Source of the DNA: Gammaproteobacteria bacterium
Lineage (GTDB): Bacteria; Pseudomonadota; Gammaproteobacteria; Enterobacterales; Psychrobiaceae
Reading direction: 5' to 3'
DNA: 6,735 nt
NCBI GenBank assembly: GCA_013214885.1
Contig: JABSRS010000193.1
Span: 1 to 6,735 of the forward strand
Shown here: positions 1-5,571 of the stretch, in pieces
Numbering within the stretch: the stretch's first letter is position 1
Layout: every line of letters starts with the position of its first letter
Notes under the pieces: model-generated
What the model was told of the DNA's origin: nothing
The model's input: only the letters and a program-made list of their open reading frames with translations
Databases searched by the model: none
Translations under genes and position numbers: made by a program

Positions 1-137
1 ATGGTGCCATGGATCTGCCCCTTCAACTGCTCAAGCAATACTTGAGTTTTCGGATCTTGTTGAGCTGGCGCTGCAATAGCAACATGAGCAAACATCGCCA
101 TGGCGACAGCCATTGAAACATTTTGTAATTTTTTCAT
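1..137 (-). CDS. Secreted protein of unknown function, N-terminal part only
   Basis: Only the first 45 codons are present; the gene runs off the left edge. The product starts MKKLQNVSMAVAMAMFAHVA, a classic Sec signal peptide: two lysines, then a hydrophobic core to about residue 20. A signal peptidase I site is likely after A-I-A near residue 22, giving a mature protein that begins AAPAQQDPKTQ. It should therefore be exported to the periplasm or beyond. The start ATG (135-137) has a good Shine-Dalgarno sequence, TAAGGA, 8 bases upstream. It lies 2 bp after the anti-sigma stop codon, so it is almost certainly the third gene of the sigma/anti-sigma operon. That suggests an envelope-related effector or sensor under the same control. 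Too little sequence remains to name a family. Confidence 0.8.
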   Translation of the reverse strand, partial: MKKLQNVSMAVAMAMFAHVAIAAPAQQDPKTQVLLEQLKGQIHGT

Positions 138-139
138 GA

Positions 140-703
140 TTAAATCCTTACAATCTTAGATTGTTGCTGGTTAATTAATGTGTTGCTAATCAGCTGCTGC
201 CGTTGCTGCCATAGCGTTATTTTATGGTCGTCACTAAGCTGATCAAAATATGCTTGCTGAATGACCGCATCAAGTTGGCCAAGCTGAAACTGCAGCTGTT
301 TAATCCCAGCAAGCTTCAATTGACCATTGAGCGTCACTAATTGCTGTTGCAGCTGATTGTTTTTAGCAATTAATACCTCCAAATCACTGGCCTGACTGGG
401 GTTATCTTTGAAGGGTGGTGATAGCAATATAGCGAACAACACCAGTGACGCAGCTAATGACATACTGGTTAGGCGCCAAAAATTTAGTTTCTTTTTATTG
501 CTACTTGGCGGTTGATGCTGGCTTAAAAAATCTTGCTTAATCGATTGCCACTGATCTATCTGATGATCAGGTGGAACAATGTCCGACAGCTGCTGACGAA
601 TAACTAACAGATGTTCAAGTCGTTGCTGGCATGGCTGACACTGTGAAAAGTGGATATTCTCATCATAATCATCTTCTATAAGCTGTTGATCGGTTAGATG
701 CAT
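140..703 (-). CDS. Membrane-anchored zinc-type anti-sigma factor (ZAS family)
   Basis: The predicted protein has 187 residues. Near its N-terminus is H18-x3-C22-x2-C25, the HxxxCxxC signature of zinc-binding anti-sigma factors, which bind and silence ECF sigma factors in the cytoplasm. A KKK cluster (70-72) precedes one membrane helix (about 79-95), so the N-terminus should be cytoplasmic and the remainder periplasmic. The periplasmic part is rich in glutamine and leucine, and residues about 107-150 look like a coiled coil, perhaps for sensing or oligomerisation. I chose the ATG at 701-703 because GAGGAG lies 7 bases upstream; an in-frame ATG at 745 would add 14 unlikely residues. The gene overlaps the end of the sigma gene by 35 bp, which suggests translational coupling and balanced production. 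Partnership with the upstream sigma factor is inferred from motif and context. The signal it senses is unknown. Confidence 0.85.
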   Translation of the reverse strand: MHLTDQQLIEDDYDENIHFSQCQPCQQRLEHLLVIRQQLSDIVPPDHQIDQWQSIKQDFLSQHQPPSSNKKKLNFWRLTSMSLAASLVLFAILLSPPFKDNPSQASDLEVLIAKNNQLQQQLVTLNGQLKLAGIKQLQFQLGQLDAVIQQAYFDQLSDDHKITLWQQRQQLISNTLINQQQSKIVRI

Positions 704-1250
704 TATCACTCTCCTCATTATTTGATAATTGACGTAAACTGGCAAATGCTCGGTTAAGCGTTACCTTAGAAAAACTAACCGACTTGCCAAACATCTCGGC
801 TATTTCTTGATGCTTATACCCTTCCACTTGATGCAAAATCAACACAGCGCGAGAGACACTTGGTAATTTTGCAGTTAGCGTGTCAAGGTCGCGGCAACTT
901 TCTAACCAGTTGTGTTCGAACAAATTGTTACTGCTGATCTCAACGACCTCGACGTCATGATCTATCCGTTGGCGTTTCTCACTGTTGATGTGGTTAATGG
1001 CTTCGTTGGCGACAATCCGACGAACCCAACCAGCAAATGAACCCGCTCCCCGATATTTGTTAATATTAGCCATTACTTTAATAAAGGCATCGTGACTAAT
1101 CTCTTGCGCTATCGCTTCGCAGCCACAAATTCGATAAGCTAGATAATAGCTAGCCTCGCTATACGTGCGATAAATTTGCTCAAATGCTGCCATATCACCA
1201 CGCTGCGCTCGCTCAATTAAGGCACTAGATAGTTGTTGTTGAAATCCGAT
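669..1250 (-). CDS. ECF-type RNA polymerase sigma factor (sigma-70 family)
   Basis: An alternative sigma factor that directs RNA polymerase to a small set of promoters. Numbered from the proposed ATC start (193 residues), region 2 spans about 11-95, with LIERAQRGD (11-19), DAF (54-56) and YRGAGSFAGWVRRI (66-79). Region 4 spans about 126-175, with LP (129-130), HQVEGYKHQEIAE (140-152) and GKSVSFSK (155-162), the helix-turn-helix that reads the -35 element. The first ATG in frame is at 1193 and would give 174 residues, but it would cut off LIERAQRGD, a conserved ECF beginning. The frame stays open to a TGA at 1266-1268 without any ATG, GTG, TTG or CTG. AAGGGGG (1255-1261) is a strong Shine-Dalgarno sequence just before ATT (1251-1253) and ATC (1248-1250), so a rare start is proposed. 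A frameshift in the G5 run is the alternative. It is followed by its anti-sigma gene. Confidence 0.85.
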   Translation of the reverse strand: MGFQQQLSSALIERAQRGDMAAFEQIYRTYSEASYYLAYRICGCEAIAQEISHDAFIKVMANINKYRGAGSFAGWVRRIVANEAINHINSEKRQRIDHDVEVVEISSNNLFEHNWLESCRDLDTLTAKLPSVSRAVLILHQVEGYKHQEIAEMFGKSVSFSKVTLNRAFASLRQLSNNEESDNASNRSTAYRR

Positions 1251-1254
1251 AATG

Positions 1255-1262
1255 CCCCCTTT
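1255..1262 (-). promoter_or_regulatory. Shine-Dalgarno sequence deciding the sigma factor start
   Basis: On the minus strand this reads AAAGGGGG. AAGGGGG can pair with all seven bases of the 16S rRNA anti-Shine-Dalgarno stretch opposite AAGGAGG, with one G-U pair. The next bases are CATTATC, so the in-frame ATC is 4 bases away and the in-frame ATT is 1 base away. No canonical start codon lies at a suitable distance in the sigma frame. The G5 run is also where an inserted or deleted base would join the sigma frame to an upstream ATG (1267-1269 or 1277-1279). Confidence 0.5.
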
Positions 1263-1290
1263 GCTTCATCTATTGTCATGTCTGTTAATT

Positions 1291-1321
1291 AATAGACTAA
1301 CCTCAGTGAAAAAAGGTTACA
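1291..1321 (-). promoter_or_regulatory. Candidate autoregulated ECF promoter of the sigma/anti-sigma operon
   Basis: On the minus strand, TGTAACC (1315-1321) is followed by a 17-bp spacer and then GTCTATT (1291-1297). An AAC-containing -35 element and a GTC-type -10 element at this spacing resemble promoters used by ECF sigma factors, which commonly transcribe their own genes. Transcription would begin near 1284-1286, leaving about 30 bases before the Shine-Dalgarno-supported sigma start. The assignment rests on motif shape and position only. Confidence 0.5.
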
Positions 1322-1350
1322 AAAAAAGCAGCTAATAGCTGCTTTTTATT
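1321..1350 (-). terminator. Intrinsic terminator after the lipoprotein gene
   Basis: A hairpin with arms AGCAGC and GCTGCT and a short AT loop is flanked by an A-run on one side and a T-run on the other. On the minus strand the hairpin is followed by seven T residues, fitting Rho-independent termination of the gshA-lipoprotein transcript about 20 bp after its last stop codon. The symmetric A/T flanks make it potentially bidirectional. Its far end touches the candidate -35 element of the sigma operon promoter. Confidence 0.8.
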
Positions 1351-1368
1351 TTAATTATTGTGTCGACC

Positions 1369-1974
1369 CTACCAAAACCAACCTGTATCTAAGTCATCCT
1401 TACACTTTCGATACTGGCCAGCATAGCGTTTGGCTCGTGAATCTACTTTTTTGGCCACTTTCTTGAGCCAAGGTTTTTTATTATACGATTTACGTTTATA
1501 ACCGCCCCAGCCTTCATGATAATTGAGGTATTGGGCATAGCCATTCCATTTTGACACGCCATTTATTTTGTGGCTTTGATAAATAAACCAACCCATGAAA
1601 TCAATTGCATCGTCAAAGTCGTCACGATCACCCCAGCTATTGCCTGTCGCTTTAACATAATCGCCCCAGGTCATGGTTTTAGCTTGTGAGTAACCATAAG
1701 CAGTACTTGCACGGCCATAGGGAATAAACCCAAAAAAATAACGCATTGGCGGCTGAGCATCGGCTTTAAATGAACTTTCCTGATACATCATCGCAAAAGG
1801 AATATGAACTGGCACTCCCCATTTTTCTTTGGTGTTGATCGCGGCATCATGCCAGTCAGGTTTTTCCCGAAAGATTGAACAAATATTTTCAGGATTTACC
1901 GGGGGAGATGTCGAACACCCTCCCAGTAACAGGCCGAAAAATACGATTAGCACCAGTTGTTGCAATTGAGCCAT
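1369..1974 (-). CDS. Putative lytic-transglycosylase-like lipoprotein
   Basis: The predicted 201-residue protein has a lipoprotein signal peptide: hydrophobic residues 7-17 and the lipobox L17-G18-G19-C20, with Cys20 the likely lipidated residue. Serine at +2 favours outer-membrane sorting. The body resembles Slt-type transglycosylases, which cleave the glycan strands of peptidoglycan. MMYQESSF (62-69) places Glu66 where the family has its catalytic glutamate, YGYSQAKTMTW (93-103) matches the GLMQL-like region, and YLNYHEGWGGY (149-159) matches the later tyrosine-containing substrate motif. The C-terminal third is lysine- and arginine-rich, which may help wall binding. The start has AAGGA about 11 bases upstream. 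It begins 22 bp after the gshA stop, so the two are probably co-transcribed, and a terminator follows it. The fold is well supported; enzymatic activity and exact substrate are inferred. Confidence 0.8.
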   Translation of the reverse strand: MAQLQQLVLIVFFGLLLGGCSTSPPVNPENICSIFREKPDWHDAAINTKEKWGVPVHIPFAMMYQESSFKADAQPPMRYFFGFIPYGRASTAYGYSQAKTMTWGDYVKATGNSWGDRDDFDDAIDFMGWFIYQSHKINGVSKWNGYAQYLNYHEGWGGYKRKSYNKKPWLKKVAKKVDSRAKRYAGQYRKCKDDLDTGWFW

Positions 1975-1996
1975 TATCTAAGCATTCCTTTATTGT

Positions 1997-3565
1997 CTAT
2001 TTTGCGAAATAATCTGCTAAATATTGATCGATTGTAAAGACATCTTGTTGTTCTATTTCGCTTTGCTTAGCCAGAGAGTCTGTCGCTTGTTGTTGCAAGG
2101 TTTTGGCACTAACCACGGTTAAGTCACGGTCAATTAACTGCGCCTTAAAATCTTGCGCTTGAGTAATCCCATAAGGAGTATTATCAAGGTCTTGCGCTTG
2201 TAATTGGGCCATTAATTGCCCCGAGAATGTAGCTTGGGGATCATTAATCATTGGCGATAGCTCTGTTAAGCAATCTTGATATTGAGTGCCTCCAAGATGA
2301 TGATCGAACAATTGAGCAATTGAGCCAAGTGCATCAAACAATCGGGTCATCCAACTCGCTAATGGCACTTCACCACTGTCATCACTCAATAATAGTTGTG
2401 GATTTCTGCCGTCAATAATCACCTTGTCTAAATTGTCAGATTTCTGCTGACGCTGCGATAATGTCATTGGCACATCCTGCCATAACAAACAATGGACTAA
2501 AAACAAATCTAGAAAGCGGATTTGAGTCTTGGTGATCCCGATATCTGAAAATGGATTAATATCTAGTGATCGTACTTCAATATACTCAACACCTGATTCT
2601 GCGAGTGCTTCCGAAGGTTTTTGACTTGGTTTTGTAACACGCTTAGGGCGAATTGGCGCGTATAGTTCGTTTTCAATTTGCAGTACATTAGCATTTAGCT
2701 GTTTATATTGACCGTCTTGTTTGAGCCCAATTTCAGCAAACTTTGCTGATGGTGTCGCAATGGCAGACTTTACCGAACTCAGGTAGTTATCAAGATTGTT
2801 ATAGCAAATCGATAAATTGTCTTGCTCACTATTGGTATAACCTAAATCGGATAAACGCAAGCTAGTACCAAATGGTAAATAGTAGGTGCCCTTACCTAAT
2901 TTTTTAAATTGATAGCTGGTATCATCTTGTAAGAAAGACCCACATAATGCTGGCGATGCCCCAAACATGTAAGGGATCACCCAACCTAAACGATGAAAAT
3001 TACGAATAAGCGAGAAGTAACGGCTCGATTTAAACTCGGTAACGTCACCATTATCATCAAAAAATTGTTGTAATAGCGGCCAAGCTTCATCACCAAATGA
3101 GAAGTTAAAATGAACGCCTGCAATTATCTGCATCAGGCTACCATAACGATTTCGCAGGCCCTCGCGATAAATAGTCTTCATTTGACCAACATTCGAACTG
3201 CCATATTGGGCCAGTGGAATATCTTTTTCTTGAGTAATCACACAAGGCATACTCATTGGCCATAACAGTTCACCATCAATATTATTAAGGGTAAAGCTGT
3301 GTAAATCGCTCAAGTGTCCTACAAGCTGGTCAATGTCTTGATACACAGGCGTGATAAATTCAAGCAAAGATTCTGAGTAATCAGTCGTAATTGATGAATG
3401 AGTCAGTGCACTGCCAAGGGCTTTTTGGTGCCCAGTTAAGGACAACTTACCATCGGTTTCTATCCGTAAGGCCTCGCGTTCAATTCCACGATTAATGGTG
3501 GTAAAAATTGGGGCATAATGCGCCGCTTTCAGTGCTGAAATTTTATCTTTATAACTATTTATCAA
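1997..3565 (-). CDS. gshA: Glutamate-cysteine ligase, proteobacterial type 1
   Basis: Catalyses the ATP-dependent joining of L-glutamate (through its gamma-carboxyl) to L-cysteine, the first and usually rate-limiting step of glutathione synthesis in the cytoplasm. The 522-residue length matches E. coli GshA (518), and similarity runs end to end. Recognisable blocks are GIEREALRI (27-35), TDYSESLLEFITP (61-73), WPMSMPC, AQYGSSNVGQMKTIYREGL, the GVHFNFS strand, GWVIPYMFGASPA, TSLRLSDLGYTN, NELYAPIRPKR and EYIEVRSLDINPF. Glu29, Asp62 and Glu69 align by eye with E. coli Glu27, Asp60 and Glu67 of the active site. The start is TTG (3563-3565), since an in-frame TGA lies six codons upstream and no ATG or GTG intervenes. 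E. coli gshA is also reported to use TTG. Only a weak AGAG precedes it, so translation may be modest. The lipoprotein gene follows after 22 bp. Confidence 0.97.
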   Translation of the reverse strand: MINSYKDKISALKAAHYAPIFTTINRGIEREALRIETDGKLSLTGHQKALGSALTHSSITTDYSESLLEFITPVYQDIDQLVGHLSDLHSFTLNNIDGELLWPMSMPCVITQEKDIPLAQYGSSNVGQMKTIYREGLRNRYGSLMQIIAGVHFNFSFGDEAWPLLQQFFDDNGDVTEFKSSRYFSLIRNFHRLGWVIPYMFGASPALCGSFLQDDTSYQFKKLGKGTYYLPFGTSLRLSDLGYTNSEQDNLSICYNNLDNYLSSVKSAIATPSAKFAEIGLKQDGQYKQLNANVLQIENELYAPIRPKRVTKPSQKPSEALAESGVEYIEVRSLDINPFSDIGITKTQIRFLDLFLVHCLLWQDVPMTLSQRQQKSDNLDKVIIDGRNPQLLLSDDSGEVPLASWMTRLFDALGSIAQLFDHHLGGTQYQDCLTELSPMINDPQATFSGQLMAQLQAQDLDNTPYGITQAQDFKAQLIDRDLTVVSAKTLQQQATDSLAKQSEIEQQDVFTIDQYLADYFAK

Positions 3566-3635
3566 AATGATTACTCTGCTTCATGCTTGCTATAGATTAA
3601 AAATAAAACACTAATCTCTGCATGCATTTATGCTG

Positions 3636-3665
3636 AATTTAACCAGGCACGCACCTGATTAAATT
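3636..3665 (-). promoter_or_regulatory. 12-bp hairpin in the gshA upstream region
   Basis: Arms 3636-3647 and 3654-3665 surround a 6-base loop. On the minus strand all 12 pairs can form, one as G-U; on the plus strand that position is an A-C mismatch. The structure is therefore better formed in RNA made from the minus strand, either the end of the yqaA transcript or an early gshA leader. No T-run follows it on that strand, so it is not a standard intrinsic terminator. The rest of the 187-bp gap (3566-3752) holds the 8-bp palindrome TGCATGCA at 3619-3626 and no convincing gene. No clear gshA promoter was recognised. Confidence 0.4.
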
Positions 3666-3741
3666 TAAATTTTAAAAAATGACTTTACCATTGACCGAAA
3701 TGATCAACAAGCCACAACAACGTAACTAAGCTCAATTGGAT

Positions 3742-3756
3742 GTAACAAAAAGTTAC
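3742..3756. repeat. Small inverted repeat overlapping the yqaA stop codon
   Basis: GTAAC and GTTAC arms flank a 5-base A-loop (plus strand), and the right arm includes the yqaA stop codon. The stem is only 5 bp, so as an RNA hairpin it is weak; it could be an operator or coincidence. The left arm resembles the TGTAAC of the candidate ECF promoter, but no -10 partner was found at the right distance. Confidence 0.25.
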
Positions 3757-4160
3757 CTTAACAACATAAAGCCATAAACCAACAATATATAGCGCAAGGT
3801 TTTGCCAATGGTTATTAATATCACACTTGGGGCTATCGCGAGCTTAAAGTAGCCAGCCATCACACAAAGTATATCGCCAATCAGTGGCAACCAACTGAGT
3901 AGTAAGACCCAGTGGCCAAAGCGCTCAATTAGTTTTGCCGAGCGAGAGCTAAACTGAGCCTGACTGAATTTGACCCGCCCGACATACCCTAAACCATAAC
4001 TCGAAATAGAGCCAAAACTGTTGCCGACACTGGCCACTATCACCAATAGTACTATTTGCTGTGGCTGTTGCTCGACCATCAATAACAGCAGTGCTTCAGA
4101 GCCACCTGGTAATAATGTTGCGGCTAAAAAGCTCGCAACAAATAAACCTAATAATGCCAT
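3753..4160 (-). CDS. yqaA: YqaA-family inner-membrane protein (DedA/VTT-like)
   Basis: A 135-residue integral membrane protein matching E. coli YqaA (142 residues) closely by eye. Shared features are SFLAATLLPGGSE (10-22), a VGNSFG block (about 45-50), LLLSWLPLIGDILCVMAGY in the second half, and GKTLRY near the C-terminus. Four hydrophobic segments are visible, roughly 1-28, 35-58, 83-102 and 108-133; the Pro-Gly in the first suggests a re-entrant loop. YqaA belongs to the SNARE-associated/DedA-related group, whose better-known members move lipids across membranes or support membrane potential; the role of YqaA itself is not established. The start ATG overlaps the stop of the upstream oxidoreductase by one base (TAATG), with no Shine-Dalgarno sequence, so translation probably depends on reinitiation. 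Confidence 0.9.
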   Translation of the reverse strand: MALLGLFVASFLAATLLPGGSEALLLLMVEQQPQQIVLLVIVASVGNSFGSISSYGLGYVGRVKFSQAQFSSRSAKLIERFGHWVLLLSWLPLIGDILCVMAGYFKLAIAPSVILITIGKTLRYILLVYGFMLLR

Positions 4161-5134
4161 TAATGCTGTATTGTCAGAATGATTTTGCCACTAACTTTGC
4201 CTTGTTCAACCAAGGTATGAGCGTAACTTGCTTGGCTTAAGTCCAACTGTTTACTTATATTGAGGCGCAACTGTCCTTTTTCAACTAAGTCGACTAACTT
4301 TGTTAACTGAACATGATCTGGCTTAACCAACATCCCCTGAGCAAGGGTGCCCTTTGGCTTCAGCATGTTGCAAATTTTTTCTGCACTTAAGGTTGGAACA
4401 GTGACAACGCTAACAATGTGGCTAACTAAAGCCATTTGACTAACCGCAGCATCACCACCGACTAAATCAAACCATAAATCAATCTTGCCAACATTTTCAA
4501 ATTGGCTTAACTCGTTATAATCAATCACACGTTGGGCACCGAGTGCCATGAGCATTGCGTGATTTTTTTCACTGGCAACCGCTATTACCGTTGCGCCCTT
4601 TAACACAGCCAATTGGACAGCTAGTTGGCCAACACCGCCAGCGGCACCACTGATTAAAATAGTTTGTCCTGCTTCTAAATTGCCAAACTCAAACAAGCCT
4701 TGATAAGCCGTTAAACCCGCCAGTGGTAATCCTGCGATGTCTAATGTTGTATCCGCCGCCACCTTAACTAAGTGATTATCCTCTGCCAACACATATTGCG
4801 CATAACAACCCGCATCAAGCGGGAAACCTACCATGCCAGTGACCAAGTCACCACAACACAGATCGTTTACCTTGTCTCCAATTGCAACAATAACACCGTA
4901 ACAATCATATCCCGCTACCATTGGCAGTTTGTCCGCGTTTTTCGCTGCGACCAAACCAAGACCAGCGCGGGTTTTAACATCAATCGGGTTAACCGAAGCG
5001 CTAATCACTTTAACTAGAACCTGGCTCTGTTGTGGCAGCACCAGCGGTTTTTCGATTGATTGTAAATACTCTACCCCACCATACTGGGTAATGGCCATTG
5101 CGTTAAAAGTATCAGGTAATTGAATATTCGACAT
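4160..5134 (-). CDS. Zinc-independent quinone-oxidoreductase-like MDR protein
   Basis: A 324-residue cytoplasmic member of the medium-chain dehydrogenase/reductase superfamily, probably an NADPH-dependent reductase of quinones or enones. The N-terminal catalytic GroES-like domain (about 10-130) contains VNPIDVKTRAG (48-58) and AGYDCYGVIVAIGDKV (74-89). The Rossmann domain (about 130-260) contains SGAAGGVG (162-169), the AAGGVG form typical of zinc-free quinone reductases, and the last part returns to the catalytic domain (KVSGKIILTI). The usual zinc-binding cysteine clusters of alcohol dehydrogenases are absent. The ATG has GAGG about 8-9 bases upstream and an extended -10 promoter candidate at 5170-5178. 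It is the first gene of an operon with yqaA. The substrate cannot be predicted. Confidence 0.9.
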   Translation of the reverse strand: MSNIQLPDTFNAMAITQYGGVEYLQSIEKPLVLPQQSQVLVKVISASVNPIDVKTRAGLGLVAAKNADKLPMVAGYDCYGVIVAIGDKVNDLCCGDLVTGMVGFPLDAGCYAQYVLAEDNHLVKVAADTTLDIAGLPLAGLTAYQGLFEFGNLEAGQTILISGAAGGVGQLAVQLAVLKGATVIAVASEKNHAMLMALGAQRVIDYNELSQFENVGKIDLWFDLVGGDAAVSQMALVSHIVSVVTVPTLSAEKICNMLKPKGTLAQGMLVKPDHVQLTKLVDLVEKGQLRLNISKQLDLSQASYAHTLVEQGKVSGKIILTIQH

Positions 5135-5169
5135 AAGTTGTGCCTCAGGGGTGAAATTTTGTTAAGGTG

Positions 5170-5178
5170 AGTATATCA
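5170..5178 (-). promoter_or_regulatory. Extended -10 promoter candidate for the oxidoreductase-yqaA operon
   Basis: On the minus strand this reads TGATATACT, which is TGn followed by TATACT, one mismatch from TATAAT. No good -35 element lies at the standard spacing, which is common for extended -10 promoters. Transcription would start near 5163, giving a leader of about 30 bases that contains the GAGG ribosome-binding site. Confidence 0.45.
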
Positions 5179-5200
5179 TTCGCTAACAAATGACTGACAG

Positions 5201-5368
5201 ATGATCACAAGAATATTTTTGTTACCCATTATACTTTGCTTTTTATGGGGATTGTATTTAAAGCAGAATAATTGGACGTTCTCTCAAGGTAAGCAAGGGT
5301 TTATCTATATTTTAACCCTGAGTGCCGTGATAGGTGGTTACCTAAGCTTAATGCTGTGGTTAACATAA
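5201..5368 (+). CDS. Small hydrophobic membrane protein of unknown function
   Basis: A 55-residue ORF in the space between two minus-strand genes. The protein begins MITRIFLLPIILCFLWGLYL and has two hydrophobic stretches, about 5-20 and 34-54. They are separated by a polar link, KQNNWTFSQGKQG (21-33), so a two-helix inner-membrane hairpin is likely. The composition (aromatic and hydrophobic helices, polar loop, ending WLT before TAA) looks like a real protein. An in-frame TGA two codons upstream makes ATG 5201 the first possible start. There is no clear Shine-Dalgarno sequence; a five-codon ORF (5190-5204) overlaps the start as ATGA and might couple translation. It is the only plus-strand gene here, divergent from the oxidoreductase gene. 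I do not recognise a named family. Confidence 0.65.
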   Translation: MITRIFLLPIILCFLWGLYLKQNNWTFSQGKQGFIYILTLSAVIGGYLSLMLWLT

Positions 5369-5373
5369 TAAAA

Positions 5374-5530
5374 GCTATGTATGAGTAAACTGTTGCCACT
5401 TGAACAGCAAGTCGCCGTAAACCCATCCATGGGGGCTCTGGCGCAGCATCCATGCTGCTCAAGCTTGCTTTATCAAATACCAACACTTTCAATGAATTAT
5501 GCATCCTACAACAGCTAATTAGTACATAGC
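5374..5530. repeat. Non-coding, hairpin-rich segment, possible dispersed repeat
   Basis: This segment between the small membrane protein gene and the oadB terminator contains two adjacent hairpins that share the loop theme ATCCAT. The first is CCCAT-CC-ATGGG (5422-5433); the second is GCAGCAT-CC-ATGCTGC (5443-5458). Its outer edges carry an exact 8-bp inverted repeat, GCTATGTA (5374-5381) and TACATAGC (5523-5530), which could be chance at this size. Twin hairpins with a common loop in an intergenic region are typical of REP/MITE-like bacterial repeats. I believe similar sequences recur in Alteromonadales genomes, but only one copy is present here. An open minus-strand frame through it (5301-5504) is not judged a gene. 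Confidence 0.4.
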
Positions 5531-5558
5531 AAAAAAAGCTCCCGTAGGAGCTTTTTTT
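5531..5558 (-). terminator. Bidirectional intrinsic terminator after oadB
   Basis: The hairpin AGCTCC-CGTA-GGAGCT (5537-5552) is flanked by A7 (5531-5537) and T7 (5552-5558). On the minus strand it lies 13 bp past the oadB stop and ends in a seven-T run, so it should end the oad operon transcript. The same symmetry allows it to stop plus-strand transcripts coming from the small membrane protein gene. Confidence 0.9.
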
Positions 5559-5571
5559 GAACTAAGCGGGA

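Noticed and set aside
1217..1279. A 20-residue leader-type ORF (begins MTIDEAKGALSDF) ahead of the sigma gene
   Set aside because: No Shine-Dalgarno sequence and almost no room after the candidate promoter; its frame conflicts with conserved sigma coding sequence. Kept only as part of the frameshift alternative.
3679..3729. A 16-codon plus-strand ORF in the gap upstream of gshA
   Set aside because: Too short, without a ribosome-binding site or recognisable features.
4772..5123. Two plus-strand open frames inside the oxidoreductase gene
   Set aside because: They are antisense to a well-supported enzyme and their translations show no protein-like features.
5206..5230. GGTAACA on the minus strand as a second ECF promoter
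   Set aside because: No GTC-type -10 element lies at 16-17 bp, and the motif is inside the small membrane protein gene.
5301..5504. Open minus-strand frame of 67 codons
   Set aside because: It lies across the hairpin-rich repeat-like segment and antisense to the better-supported small membrane protein; it has no domain-like sequence or ribosome-binding site.
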